Source: Streptomyces sp. YIM 121038
GTDB lineage: Bacteria; Actinomycetota; Actinomycetes; Streptomycetales; Streptomycetaceae
Length of the DNA stretch: 64,000 bases
Assembly (NCBI RefSeq): GCF_006088715.1
Contig: NZ_CP030771.1
Span: 9,980,001 to 10,044,000 of the forward strand
Direction of reading: 5' to 3'
The translations under genes and the position numbers were made by a program. Below, in pieces: positions 48,608 through 57,744 of the stretch (position 1 is its first letter; each line of letters starts with the position of its first letter). The notes beneath the pieces are model-generated. The model was not told the origin of the DNA. It was given only the letters and a program-made list of their open reading frames with translations, and did not search any database.

Positions 48608-49081
48608 TTACTCGGGCGCCTCGAGGACCTCGGCGGCCTGGGCCAGCAGCGCCGACAGCGCGTCCACCGCGCCCGGCGGCAGCAGCGCCAGGCGGCGCTC
48701 CTGCACGGCCGCGACCCCGTCCTGGATCCGCGAGGTGATCAGCAGGCCCTCCTCGGTCAGCTGGGCCCAGGCGCTGCGCCCGTCGGCCAGATCGGCCTCG
48801 CGCACCACATAGCCCGACTCCGACATCCGGCGCAGCACATTGCTGGTGCCGCCCGAGGAGAGCCGGCAGCGCGCCGCCAGCTCGGTGGGCTTGAGCCGCA
48901 GCTCACCGCCCGCACCGCGCAGCGCGGCCAGCACGTCGTAGTCCGCCCGGGTCAGCCCGTGCTGGGCCACCCTGCTGTTGGTGGTGGCATCCAGTGCGGC
49001 ACACAGCCGCGCCGCGAGCTGCGCCAGCTCCATGGAGGGCACCTGCTGCCCGCCGCGCCGCCCGGCCGTCTCAGCCCTCAC
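48608..49081 (-). CDS. MarR-family regulator, copy 1
   Basis: A 157-aa winged-helix regulator. The DNA-binding region is LKPTELAARCRLSSGGTSNVLRRM, with the wing ESGYVVREADLADGRSAWAQLTEEG. Starts are uncertain: GTG 49081 gives the length used here, while an ATG at 49033 would give 141 aa. It is divergent from galU with a cluster motif between them, so it may control both itself and galU. The second MarR gene at 63.4 kb is clearly related (GLTRADFEVLAALRGAG against GLTRADYDVLAALRGAG). Confidence 0.85.
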   Translation of the reverse strand: MRAETAGRRGGQQVPSMELAQLAARLCAALDATTNSRVAQHGLTRADYDVLAALRGAGGELRLKPTELAARCRLSSGGTSNVLRRMSESGYVVREADLADGRSAWAQLTEEGLLITSRIQDGVAAVQERRLALLPPGAVDALSALLAQAAEVLEAPE

Positions 49082-49201
49082 GTCGTACCCGCTCCCGCAC
49101 TCGGTGCCGCCCGCCCGCCGTGGGCGGCCGCCGGAATTCCCCGTCAGCAGCGCAGTCTAGACGGGAGGGGAGAACACCCACCACAACAGTGCCCCGCACA
49201 A

Positions 49202-49214
49202 TTGCCGAAGTCGC
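49202..49214 (+). promoter_or_regulatory. Cluster motif, copy B
   Basis: TTGCCGAAGTCGC lies between the divergent MarR and galU genes, 56 bases before the galU ATG. Confidence 0.6.
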
Positions 49215-49270
49215 CCTTGCGCGCCCCCTATTGCTTCCACGCCCGGTAACACGCCCCTAGCGTGAATCCC

Positions 49271-50185
49271 ATGAATGTCGCGTCTGTCGGTATTACCAAG
49301 GCAGTTGTTCCCGTCGCGGGCCTGGGCACCCGATTCCTCCCGGCGACCAAGGCCACGCCCAAGGAAATGCTTCCGGTCGTGGACAAACCCGCTATCCAAT
49401 ACGTCGTCGAGGAAGCGGTGTCCGCAGGAATGTCCGACATCCTCATGGTGACCGGGCGCAACAAGCGGCCGCTGGAGGACCACTTCGACCGCAACCACGA
49501 ACTGGAGGAGACCCTGCGCCGCAAGGGCGACGCCGACCGCCTGCAGCGGGTCAGCGCCCCCACGGACCTCGCCGACATCCACTACATCCGCCAGGGCGAC
49601 CCGCGCGGCCTGGGCCACGCCGTGCTGTGCGCGGCCCGCCACGTGGGCGCCGAGCCCTTCGCGGTGCTCCTGGGCGATGACCTCATCGACCCGCGCGACC
49701 CGCTGCTCGCCCAGATGGCCCAGGTCCAGGCCCAGCACGGCGGCAGCGTGGTGGCCCTGATGGAGGTCGACCCCGCCCAGACCCACCTGTACGGCTGCGC
49801 CCGCCTGCGCCCGGGCGCAGGCGGCGACGTGGTGGCCATCGCCGACCTGGTGGAAAAACCGGAACCGGGCACCGCCCCCAGCAACTACGCGGTCATCGGC
49901 CGCTACGTCCTGGCCCCGGAGATCTTCCAGGCGCTGCGCACCACCGCGCCGGGCCGCGGCGGCGAGATCCAGCTCACCGACGCACTGCGCACCCTGGCCG
50001 CGACCGCGTCGGCCGGACCGGTGCACGGCGTGGTCTTCCGCGGCCGGCGCTACGACACCGGCGACCGCGCCGACTACCTGCGCGCCACCGTGCGCCTGGC
50101 CTGGGAGCGCGAGGACCTGGGCCCGGAATTCCGCTCCTGGCTGCGCGACTTCGTGGCGCAGCACTCGCTGGCCTCCGCGGCCTGA
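49271..50185 (+). CDS. galU: UTP-glucose-1-phosphate uridylyltransferase (GalU)
   Basis: A 304-aa nucleotidyltransferase. VVPVAGLGTRFLPATKATPKEML is the UTP-binding signature; DKPAIQYVVEEAVSAG, LGDDLID and LVEKPEPGTAPSNYAVIGRY complete the GalU pattern. It makes UDP-glucose from UTP and glucose-1-phosphate. No Shine-Dalgarno sequence precedes either ATG 49271 or the in-frame GTG 49262, and TAGCGT stands 7 bases before the ATG, so the transcript may be leaderless. As a second galU copy it probably serves the cluster, supplying a nucleotide sugar. Confidence 0.9.
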   Translation: MNVASVGITKAVVPVAGLGTRFLPATKATPKEMLPVVDKPAIQYVVEEAVSAGMSDILMVTGRNKRPLEDHFDRNHELEETLRRKGDADRLQRVSAPTDLADIHYIRQGDPRGLGHAVLCAARHVGAEPFAVLLGDDLIDPRDPLLAQMAQVQAQHGGSVVALMEVDPAQTHLYGCARLRPGAGGDVVAIADLVEKPEPGTAPSNYAVIGRYVLAPEIFQALRTTAPGRGGEIQLTDALRTLAATASAGPVHGVVFRGRRYDTGDRADYLRATVRLAWEREDLGPEFRSWLRDFVAQHSLASAA

Positions 50186-50235
50186 CCCCGCCGCGCCAGG
50201 CCGGGCCCCCGGCCGCACACCGGGGGCCGCCCCGC

Positions 50236-50278
50236 CCGGGGTGTGCAACCGCGGAAACTCCCCGGTTGCACACCCCGG
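50236..50278. terminator. Perfect 16-bp hairpin after galU and upstream of the StrR-like gene
   Basis: CCGGGGTGTGCAACCG (50236-50251) pairs with CGGTTGCACACCCCGG (50263-50278) across an 11-base loop. It may end the galU transcript or act as an operator; a TGTGCAACCG half recurs near 57.50 kb. Confidence 0.65.
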
Positions 50279-50298
50279 CCCCGCCCGGGCCGCAGGAC

Positions 50299-50311
50299 TT
50301 GCCCAGGTCGC
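50299..50311 (+). promoter_or_regulatory. Cluster motif, copy C
   Basis: TTGCCCAGGTCGC lies 150 bases before the StrR-like gene, just after the strong hairpin. It differs from copies A and F by one base. Confidence 0.55.
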
Positions 50312-50461
50312 GCCGCGGCGCCCACGGGCGGCGGAAAAACCGAACGACAGCTATGTACGGTCGGGGGGTGCTGGACGGGGCATCCCCCGCGCCAGCGGCG
50401 GGCCGCCTCGCGCGCACCGCCGACGCCGGTTTCGACCCCCTGTGGAGGAGGTGCACCGAGC

Positions 50462-51562
50462 ATGGGCGTCAACCCCGAAGAACACCCCGGCTTCCCGCAC
50501 CGGTCAAACCTGCTGGAGCCGCCCGGCCCGCCCGGCACGGCGGCCCCCGGTGCCGAGACGGCCCGGGACGGAGCCGTGCACCAGGTGCCCATCGCCGTCC
50601 TGCGCCCGGCCGACTCACCGCGCATCGGAGAGAACCTCCAGCACGCGCGGACCCTGGGCGCCTGCGGCGCGGTGCTGCCGCCGATCCTGGTGCACCGCGA
50701 GACGATGCGGGTCATCGACGGCATGCACCGGCTGCGCGCGGCGCTGATGCAGCAGCGCGACCTGGTGGAGGTCACCTACTTCGACGGCAGCACCGAAGAC
50801 GCCTTCGTCCTCGCCGTGGAGAGCAACATCGCCCACGGCATGCCGCTGACCCTGGCCGAACGCGCCGCGGCCGCCGCCCGCATCATCATCACGCACACCC
50901 AGTGGTCGGACCGGGCCATCGCCGCGGTCGCGGGCCTGGACCCCAAAACGGTCGCCGCCCTGCGCCGCCGCGGCATGCCGCCCGAGGCGGCCCCCGCGGT
51001 GCGCGTGGGCCAGGACGGCAAGTTCCGCCCCGTGGACCCGGTGGCCGGACGCCGTGCGGCCAGCCGGCTCATCAGCGCCGAACCGCAGGCCTCGCTGCGC
51101 CACATCGCGCGCCGCGCGGGCGTCTCCCCGGGCACCGTGCGCGATGTGCGCGCCCGCCTCGAACGCGGCGAGGACCCCCTGCCCCCGGCCCTGCGCACCC
51201 CCGAGGCGGCCCCCGAAGCAGCCCCCGAAGCGGCCCCCGGCCCGGTCCGCCCGGCACCCGGCGGGCACGAACGGGCCGCGCCCACACCGCGGGACCGCCC
51301 GCTGCCCGCGGCGCGCACCGCGGGCCAGGGGCCGGGCCTGGAGCGGGTCTTCACCAGCCTGTGCAAGGACCCCTCACTGCGCCAGAGCGAGACGGGACGG
51401 CTGCTGCTGCGCCTGCTGGAGATGCATCTGCCCGCCCAGTTCAGACGCATCACCGCCTCCGTGCCCTCCTACCGGGCGGGCATGGTCGCGGCCGCCGCCG
51501 CCGAATGCGCCAGAGCCTGGCAGCACTTCGCCGACACCATCGAGCACGGCCACCCCCAGTAG
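50462..51562 (+). CDS. StrR-type pathway regulator (ParB-like DNA-binding)
   Basis: A 366-aa regulator. After a disordered N-terminus, VPIAVLRPADSPRIGENLQH and VHRETMRVIDGMHRLRAALM match the ParB/StrR core. Two helix-turn-helix regions follow: AERAAAAARIIITHTQWSDRAIAAVAGLDPKTV and SLRHIARRAGVSPGTVRDVR. A Pro/Ala-rich linker with an EAAPEAAPEA repeat (about 240-265) leads to a C-terminal domain. GGAGGAGG stands before ATG 50462. StrR relatives activate aminoglycoside, glycopeptide and other antibiotic genes through inverted repeats, so this is probably the cluster-specific activator and the recurrent 13-base motif may be its target. Confidence 0.85.
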   Translation: MGVNPEEHPGFPHRSNLLEPPGPPGTAAPGAETARDGAVHQVPIAVLRPADSPRIGENLQHARTLGACGAVLPPILVHRETMRVIDGMHRLRAALMQQRDLVEVTYFDGSTEDAFVLAVESNIAHGMPLTLAERAAAAARIIITHTQWSDRAIAAVAGLDPKTVAALRRRGMPPEAAPAVRVGQDGKFRPVDPVAGRRAASRLISAEPQASLRHIARRAGVSPGTVRDVRARLERGEDPLPPALRTPEAAPEAAPEAAPGPVRPAPGGHERAAPTPRDRPLPAARTAGQGPGLERVFTSLCKDPSLRQSETGRLLLRLLEMHLPAQFRRITASVPSYRAGMVAAAAAECARAWQHFADTIEHGHPQ

Positions 51563-51790
51563 CAGCCCGCCCGGCCCGCCCCGCCCCGCTCCTTGCGCAC
51601 CGCCCCCCCGGACGCGGGGGAGCAGCACAGCAGGGCAGTGCGCGCCGGGGCCCGCCGCGGGGACACCAGACCGGCGGTGCGTCCTGAGTCTCCCCCGCCG
51701 GGGACGCACCGCCCCTCACCTCCCCTCCGCCCCCGCCCTCTTGTTCCTCCCGCACTCGCCCCTTTGCCCCCGTACCGAAGGAAACGCCCC

Positions 51791-52528
51791 ATGGAACCGC
51801 AGCCCGCGTCCGCCGCGGCCCGCAGCGGCACCAGCACCCTGTCCAGCCCGAGCCGCCCCGCGGGGCCGCCGGGCCCTTGGCATGCGGTGCGGGCGGCGAA
51901 GGCCCCACCCGGCCCCGGGCCCGCCGTGCCGGGGCCGGAGACGGCCGAGCAGCGCACGGCCCGCTTCGAACGCGACGCGCTGGCCCACCGGGCCCGCCTG
52001 TACGCCTACGCGCTGCGGCTGACCCGCAACCGGGCCGATGCCGAGGACCTGGTGCAGGAGACCTACACCCGCGCCTACCGCGGGTTCCACCAGTTCCGCC
52101 CCGGCACGAGCCTGGGGGCCTGGCTGTCGCGCATCCTGACCAACGCCTTCCTCACCTCCTACCGGCGCCAGAAGAGCAGGCCGCACTTCGCGCCGGTGCC
52201 CGACATCGAGGACTGGCAGCAGGCGGGCGCCGCCTCCCACACCTCCGCCGGGCTCGCCTCGGTGGAGGCCCAGGTCGTCGACCGCATCCCCGACGCGGCG
52301 ATCAGCCAGGCGATGCGCTCCCTGCCCGCCGCGCTGCGCATCGTGGTCTACCTCGCCGATGTCGAGGGCCTGCGCTACGAGGAGATCGCCGCGGCCGTCG
52401 GCATCCCCTCCGGCACCGTCAACTCCCGGCTGCACCGCGGCCGCAGACGCCTGCGGGCCCTGCTCGAAGACCACCCGGGACGCGGTGTGCGCACCCCCAC
52501 CTGGCACCACCACGACAAGGAGAGTTAG
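51791..52528 (+). CDS. ECF sigma factor (SigR-like group)
   Basis: A 245-aa sigma factor from ATG 51791 (GAAGGAA upstream); longer in-frame starts have no support. Region 2 is [31 protein letters not shown], and region 4 is [44 protein letters not shown]. The motif [23 protein letters not shown] is close to SigR-type factors. The first 60 residues are a disordered extension. No anti-sigma gene follows; instead the exporter starts 3 bases later. It may be regulated by the STAS protein or at transcription. Confidence 0.85.
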   Translation: MEPQPASAAARSGTSTLSSPSRPAGPPGPWHAVRAAKAPPGPGPAVPGPETAEQRTARFERDALAHRARLYAYALRLTRNRADAEDLVQETYTRAYRGFHQFRPGTSLGAWLSRILTNAFLTSYRRQKSRPHFAPVPDIEDWQQAGAASHTSAGLASVEAQVVDRIPDAAISQAMRSLPAALRIVVYLADVEGLRYEEIAAAVGIPSGTVNSRLHRGRRRLRALLEDHPGRGVRTPTWHHHDKES

Positions 52529-52531
52529 AAG

Positions 52532-53764
52532 ATGCCCATCGCCCTTCTGGCGCTGGCTTTAGGCGCCTTCGGCATCGGCACCACGGAGTTCGTGATCGTG
52601 GGCCTGCTGGAGGAGGTCGCCGACGATCTCAGCGTCTCGATCCCCTCCGCCGGCCTGCTGGTGACCGGCTACGCGCTCGGTGTGGTCGTCGGGGCCCCGC
52701 TGATGACCGCCGCCGGGACCCGGCTGCCGCGCAAGACCATGCTGGCCGTGCTGATGGCCGTGTTCATCCTGGGCAACCTGCTGTGCGCGGTCGCCGGCAG
52801 CTACGCCCTGCTGATGACGGGCCGTCTGGTGGCGGCCCTGACGCACGGCGCGTTCTTCGGCATCGGCTCGGTGGTCGCCGCCAACCTGGTCGCGCCCGAA
52901 CGCAAGGCCCGCGCGATCTCCCTGATGTTCATCGGCCTGACCGTCGCCAACGTCCTGGGCGTGCCGATGGGCACCTTCCTGGGCCAGCACTTCGGCTGGC
53001 GCTCCACCTTCTGGGTGGTCACCGGCCTGGGCGTGGTGGGCCTGCTCGGCATCCTGGCCCTGGTGCCGCCCCAGCCGCGCGAGGACTCCGGGGGGCTGCG
53101 CAGCGAGCTCGCCGTCTTCCGCCGCGGCCAGGTGTGGCTGGCCCTGGCGGTCACCGCGCTCGGCTTCGGCGCGGTCTTCGCCTCCTTCACCTACATCGCC
53201 CCGATGATGACCAAGGTCGCCGGGTTCTCCGACGGCGCGGTCAGCTGGCTCCTTGTCATCTTCGGAGTCGGCCTGTGCGCGGGCAACGTGCTCGGCGGCC
53301 GCCTGGCCGACCGCGCCCTGATGCGCACCCTGTCGATCGCGCTTGCCGCCCTCAGCGCCGTCCTGGTGATCTTCGTGTTCACCGCGCACGCGCAGGTGCC
53401 CGCGGCCATCACGCTGGGCCTGTTCGGCGCCGCGGGCTTCGCCACCGTGCCCGCGCTGCAGATGCGGGTGCTGCAGAAGGCCGACGGCGCCCCGGCGCTT
53501 GCCTCGGCGGCCAACATCGCCGCCTTCAACCTGGGCAACGCCGTGGGCGCCTATCTGGGCGGCTTCGCCATCGACCACGACCTGGGCTACACCGCGCCGA
53601 ACTGGATCGGCGCGCTGTTGGCCGGCGGCGCGCTGGCGGTGGCCGCGTACTCGGTGCGCCTGGACCGCCGCGGCCGCGGGCCCTCCCCGGACGGCGATGC
53701 CGCCACCGCCGGTGACATCCAGCCGCAGGAGACGGGCACCGCCCCCGCCCAGGCCCCCGCCTGA
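52532..53764 (+). CDS. MFS exporter, DHA1/Cmx-like (12 TM)
   Basis: A 410-aa membrane protein with 12 helices. The first helix has LALGAFGIGTTEFVIVGLLEE, a pattern of chloramphenicol/arabinose-type exporters, with motif C in helix 5 replaced by GLTVANVLGVPMGTFLGQH. It is 3 bases from the sigma factor stop; GGAGAG precedes ATG 52532. As the second exporter in the cluster it is a candidate for self-resistance or product release, co-expressed with the sigma factor. Confidence 0.9.
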   Translation: MPIALLALALGAFGIGTTEFVIVGLLEEVADDLSVSIPSAGLLVTGYALGVVVGAPLMTAAGTRLPRKTMLAVLMAVFILGNLLCAVAGSYALLMTGRLVAALTHGAFFGIGSVVAANLVAPERKARAISLMFIGLTVANVLGVPMGTFLGQHFGWRSTFWVVTGLGVVGLLGILALVPPQPREDSGGLRSELAVFRRGQVWLALAVTALGFGAVFASFTYIAPMMTKVAGFSDGAVSWLLVIFGVGLCAGNVLGGRLADRALMRTLSIALAALSAVLVIFVFTAHAQVPAAITLGLFGAAGFATVPALQMRVLQKADGAPALASAANIAAFNLGNAVGAYLGGFAIDHDLGYTAPNWIGALLAGGALAVAAYSVRLDRRGRGPSPDGDAATAGDIQPQETGTAPAQAPA

Positions 53765-53921
53765 CCACCCCCCCTTTGTCCCTGGCCCCCTTCAACCCTC
53801 TTGTGCTGCCGCCCTCTTGGGCGAAGTGCTCCGGCCCGGCATCCGCCGGGCCGGTCCGCTCCCGGGCCCCGCCTTGTCGCGCGGGCCCGTGACGAGCTGT
53901 CGAAAGACGAGGTAGCTGACG

Positions 53922-55604
53922 ATGAACGATGTCGATCGCCGCACGCTCATAGGGCGCGGCGCCGCGGTCGCGGGGGCCGCGGTCGCCGCCACAGCCGGTG
54001 CCCCCGCCCTGCTGAGCACCCCCGCCGCCGCGGCCCCGGCCACGCGTGCGCCGCGGGCGGCCGGGGCCCTCATCGGCCCCGACGACCCCCGCTACCCGCT
54101 GCTGACCACCGGCAACAACCAGCGGTTCGTGGCCAGACCCGACTACATCAAAATGATCACATCGGCGGCGGACGCCGAAGCGGCCCTGGAGCAGGCCGTC
54201 AAGGACGGCAAGCGGATCTCGGTGCGCAGCGGCGGCCACTGCTTCGCCGACTTCGCCGCCCACCCCGACACCCAGGTCATCCTGGACTTCTCCCCGATGA
54301 CGGCCGTCGGCTACGACGAGCGGATGCGGGCCTTCACCGTCGAGCCCGGCGCCCGCCTGCTCAATGTCTACGAAACCCTCTACAAGGGCTGGGGCGTGGC
54401 CGTGCCCGGCGGCATCTGCTACAGCGTCGGCGCCGGCGGGCACATCAGCGGCGGCGGCTACGGCCTGCTCTCGCGCGCCCACGGCCTGGTCTCCGACCAC
54501 CTGTACGCGGTCGAGGTCGTCGTCATCGACGCCAAGGGCAAGGCCCGCACCGTGCTGGCCACCCGCGAGAAGGACGACCCCCACCGGGAGCTGTGGTGGG
54601 CCCACACCGGGGGCGGCGGCGGCAACTTCGGCCTCATCACCCGCTACTACTTCCGCTCGCCCCAGGCCCACGGCAGCGACCCGGCCGACCAGCTGCTCAA
54701 GCCGCCCTCCACCGTCCTGGTCAGCGCCATCGACCTGCCCTGGGAGCAGCTGACCGAGACCCGCTTCACCCGGCTGCTGAAGAACTGGGGCGCCTGGCAC
54801 GAGGAGCACAGCGCCCCCGACTCCCCCTACCGGCATCTGAGCAGCCTGTTCAACGTCAGCGCCAGGGCCCACGGAAGCCTGGGCATGTTCACCCAGGTCG
54901 ACGCGGGCGTCGAGGGCGCCGAAGGGCTGCTGCGGTCCTTCCTGGACGCGGTCCTGGCCGGCACCGGCCTGCGCCCGGGGACCCTGGCCCGGGGCAACGG
55001 CGAACTGCCCGCCATGCCCGGCCTGCACACCCCCCGGCGCATGCCCTGGCTGCAGGCCACCCGCCTGGTCGGCACCGACAACCCCACCATCACCAACCCC
55101 ACCTCGCGCGGCGCCCACAAGTCCGGCTACATGCGCAAGAACTTCACCGACCACCAGGTCGCCGCCCTGTACAAGCACATGACCCGCGCCGACTTCCACA
55201 ACCCCGACACCATGCTGGTGCTGTTCTCCTTCGGCGGCCAGGTCAACGCCCTGGCCCCGGACGCCACCGCCAACGCCCAGCGCAGCTCGGTGTTCAAGAT
55301 GTGCTTCCAGACCTTCTGGGCCGAGAAGAAGGACGACGACTTCTACCTGGGCTGGGTGCGCGAGCTGTACGAGGACTTCTTCGCCAGGACCGGGGGAGTG
55401 CCCGTCCTGGACGACCGCACCGACGGCTGCTACATCAACTACCCCGACCGGGACGTGGCCGACCCTAAGCGCAACACCTCCGGCGTGCCCTGGCAGCGGC
55501 TCTACTACAAGGACAACTACCCGCGTCTGCAGCAGGTCAAGAAGCGCTACGACCCCGCCGACGTCTTCCGCCACTCCCTGTCGGTGGAACTGCCCCGCCG
55601 CTAG
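53922..55604 (+). CDS. Tat-exported bicovalent-FAD oxidase (berberine bridge enzyme-like)
   Basis: A 560-aa secreted flavoprotein. Residues 1-40 form a Tat signal (DRRTLIGRG, hydrophobic core, ALLSTPAAAA). H106 in VRSGGHCF and C166 in PGGICYSVG are the two residues that bind FAD covalently in this family. The C-terminal BBE segment (YYKDNYPRLQQVKKRYDP) is intact. Relatives such as AknOx, GilR and Dbv29 oxidise sugar hydroxyls or hemiacetals late in antibiotic pathways; others oxidise free hexoses. Export suggests it acts outside the membrane, perhaps finishing the product. It starts 157 bases after the exporter. Confidence 0.85.
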   Translation: MNDVDRRTLIGRGAAVAGAAVAATAGAPALLSTPAAAAPATRAPRAAGALIGPDDPRYPLLTTGNNQRFVARPDYIKMITSAADAEAALEQAVKDGKRISVRSGGHCFADFAAHPDTQVILDFSPMTAVGYDERMRAFTVEPGARLLNVYETLYKGWGVAVPGGICYSVGAGGHISGGGYGLLSRAHGLVSDHLYAVEVVVIDAKGKARTVLATREKDDPHRELWWAHTGGGGGNFGLITRYYFRSPQAHGSDPADQLLKPPSTVLVSAIDLPWEQLTETRFTRLLKNWGAWHEEHSAPDSPYRHLSSLFNVSARAHGSLGMFTQVDAGVEGAEGLLRSFLDAVLAGTGLRPGTLARGNGELPAMPGLHTPRRMPWLQATRLVGTDNPTITNPTSRGAHKSGYMRKNFTDHQVAALYKHMTRADFHNPDTMLVLFSFGGQVNALAPDATANAQRSSVFKMCFQTFWAEKKDDDFYLGWVRELYEDFFARTGGVPVLDDRTDGCYINYPDRDVADPKRNTSGVPWQRLYYKDNYPRLQQVKKRYDPADVFRHSLSVELPRR

Positions 55605-55634
55605 GGACCGCCCCGCCCCCGCCCTCTGTTCGGG

Positions 55635-55653
55635 GCCCCTTCCCCCAAGGGGC
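55635..55653. terminator. Short hairpin after the FAD oxidase gene
   Basis: GCCCCTT pairs with AAGGGGC across a 5-base C loop, about 30 bases after the stop codon, in GC-rich surroundings. Confidence 0.4.
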
Positions 55654-55889
55654 GGGGGCCACCCGCCGCCGGGCGCGCCGCCGCACCCCCCGCGGACCGC
55701 GCGCCCGGCGTCGTGCTGCCCCCGGCGCAACCCCCGGCGCGCCCCCCGGGGGGCAACCTCCCCCCGTCCGGCCCCACTTGCCCGGCCCCCGCGCACCGCA
55801 CCCCGCGCACGGGCCCCGTCCTTCCCGTTCCCCCGCATGTCCCGTTCTCCTCCCGTACGTTCCGTTCCCCTCGAACCGGAGGCACCCCC

Positions 55890-57335
55890 TTGTCCCTCAC
55901 CTCGGACCACGCCGCGCACCAGTGCGCCGTCACTGCCGCCACCTCCGTCGCCGCCCGTGCCGCCGCGGCCGGCGGCGCCGATCTGTCGGGCCTGGTCAAG
56001 GCCTACGACATCCGCGGGATCGTCCCCGAGCAGTGGGACGCCTCCCTGGCCGAGCTCTTCGGCGCCGCCTTCGCCCGGGTGACGGGCGCGGCCGCGATCG
56101 TCGTCGGGCACGACATGCGGCCCACCTCGCCCGCCCTGGCCCTGGCCTTCTCCCAGGGCGCGGCCCTGGGCGGCTGCGCGGTCACCCAGATCGGCCTGTG
56201 CTCCACGGACCAGCTGTACTACGCCTCGGGCGCCCTGGACCTGCCGGGGGCGATGTTCACCGCCTCGCACAACCCGGCGCAGTACAACGGCATCAAGATG
56301 TGCCGCGCGGGCGCCGCCCCGGTGGGCCAGGACACCGGTCTGGCCGACATCCGCGCCCTGGTGGAGCGCTGGCTGGCCGAGGGCGCGCCGCCCTCGCTGA
56401 CCGCGGCGGGCGCGCTCACCCGCCGCGACACCCTGGGGGACTACGCGGCGCACTTGCGGTCCCTGGTCGACCTGTCGGGGATCCGGCCGCTGAAGGTGGT
56501 CGTGGACGCGGGCAACGGCATGGGCGGTCACACGGTGCCCACCGTCTTCGAGGGCCTGCCCCTGACACTCGTACCGATGTACTTCGAGCTGGACGGCACC
56601 TTCCCCAACCACGAGGCCAACCCCCTGGACCCGGCGAACATCGTGGACCTCCAGCAGCGGGTGCGCGAAGAGGGCGCCGACCTGGGCATCGCCTTCGACG
56701 GCGACGCCGACCGCTGCTTCGTCGTCGACGAGAGGGGCGAGCCGGTCTCCCCCTCGGCGATCACCGCCCTGGTCGCCGCCCGCGAACTGGCCCGCAACGG
56801 CGGCTCCGGCACCGTCATCCACAACCTGATCACCTCCTGGACCGTCCCCGAAGTCGTGCGGGAGAACGGCGGCACGCCGGTCCGTACGCGCGTGGGGCAC
56901 TCCTTCATCAAGGAGGAGATGGCCAAGTCGGGCGCGATCTTCGGCGGCGAGCACTCCGCGCACTACTACTTCCGCGACTTCTGGAACGCCGACACCGGCA
57001 TGCTCGCCGCCCTGCACGTCCTGGCCGCCCTCGGCGGCCAGGACGGCCCCCTGTCGGGCCTGGTGGCCGCCTACGACCGCTACGCGGGCTCCGGCGAGCT
57101 CAACTCCACCGTCACCGACAGCCAGGCCCGCCTGGCGGCCCTGCACGCCGCCTACCGGGGCCGTGAGGGCGTGCGCGTGGACGAACTCGACGGGCTCACC
57201 GTCAGCGGCGCCGACTGGTGGTTCAACGTGCGCGCCTCCAACACCGAACCCGTGCTGCGCCTGAACGTCGAGGCCCGTGAACAGGCGGTGATGGCCCGCG
57301 TCCGCGACGAGGTGCTGGCCATCGTCCGCGCCTGA
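55890..57335 (+). CDS. manB: Phosphomannomutase/phosphoglucomutase (ManB)
   Basis: A 481-aa phosphohexomutase with a complete active site: phosphoserine S126 in TASHNP, metal loop D270-G-D-A-D-R275, the sugar loop GEHSAHYYF and the phosphate loop RASNTEP. The start is the TTG at 55890, with GGAGG at 55878. It interconverts hexose-6- and hexose-1-phosphates, here probably mannose-1-phosphate. Together with the guanylyltransferase-like fusion it can feed GDP-mannose. In contrast to the fusion, this mutase looks fully active. Confidence 0.92.
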   Translation: MSLTSDHAAHQCAVTAATSVAARAAAAGGADLSGLVKAYDIRGIVPEQWDASLAELFGAAFARVTGAAAIVVGHDMRPTSPALALAFSQGAALGGCAVTQIGLCSTDQLYYASGALDLPGAMFTASHNPAQYNGIKMCRAGAAPVGQDTGLADIRALVERWLAEGAPPSLTAAGALTRRDTLGDYAAHLRSLVDLSGIRPLKVVVDAGNGMGGHTVPTVFEGLPLTLVPMYFELDGTFPNHEANPLDPANIVDLQQRVREEGADLGIAFDGDADRCFVVDERGEPVSPSAITALVAARELARNGGSGTVIHNLITSWTVPEVVRENGGTPVRTRVGHSFIKEEMAKSGAIFGGEHSAHYYFRDFWNADTGMLAALHVLAALGGQDGPLSGLVAAYDRYAGSGELNSTVTDSQARLAALHAAYRGREGVRVDELDGLTVSGADWWFNVRASNTEPVLRLNVEAREQAVMARVRDEVLAIVRA

Positions 57336-57390
57336 GCGGCCCGCGCGCCCAGCCGCGCACCGGGCGCCGCACGGCGCCCCAGAGCCCGGG

Positions 57391-57425
57391 AAACCCCCGT
57401 GCCCGCCTCGCGGGCACGGGGGTTT
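57391..57425. terminator. Strong terminator after manB
   Basis: AAACCCCCGTGCCCG pairs perfectly with CGGGCACGGGGGTTT across 5 bases. Directly after it, GGGCACGGGGGTTTCGCATGTCCG is repeated with one extra T (57412-57459). Confidence 0.75.
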
Positions 57426-57457
57426 CGCATGTCCGGGCACGGGGGTTTTCGCATGTC

Positions 57458-57489
57458 CGCGCCCCCTTTCCCGGAAAAGAGGGGGCGCG
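57458..57489. terminator. Second hairpin in the manB-epimerase spacer
   Basis: CGCGCCCCCT (57458-57467) pairs with AGGGGGCGCG (57480-57489) across a 12-base loop. With the first hairpin it insulates the next operon. Confidence 0.55.
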
Positions 57490-57528
57490 GGTGTCCAACT
57501 CCTGTGCAACCGGCGGGAGAAAGCTCAA

Positions 57529-57559
57529 TTGACGCGGAACTAGCTCACAGGAAAGATAT
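57529..57559 (+). promoter_or_regulatory. Possible promoter of the epimerase-dehydratase operon
   Basis: TTGACG (57529-57534) and AGATAT (57554-57559) are spaced by 19 bases in an AT-richer patch after two hairpins and about 185 bases before the epimerase start. The 19-base spacing is slightly long. A TGTGCAACCG half-site lies just upstream. Confidence 0.4.
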
Positions 57560-57744
57560 CTAGTGCCAGCAGGGAAACCGGAAGGAATCCCCAAGGCGGG
57601 AAACACCGCAAGCGCCGCCCGCGGATAAAACGGGCCGCCCCTGATGAGCCCGGCGCGATGAGCACCCCGACATCCGGTGCCGCGCCTTCCGTAAAGCCCT
57701 TCATGAGCCTTCCTCTCCCTTGACACAGAAAAGGAATAAAAGCC

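Noticed and set aside
53526..57509. 1327-codon open frame on the minus strand
   Set aside because: Antisense to the FAD oxidase and manB genes, whose active sites are intact; the product is repetitive Gly/Val/Asp and resembles no protein.
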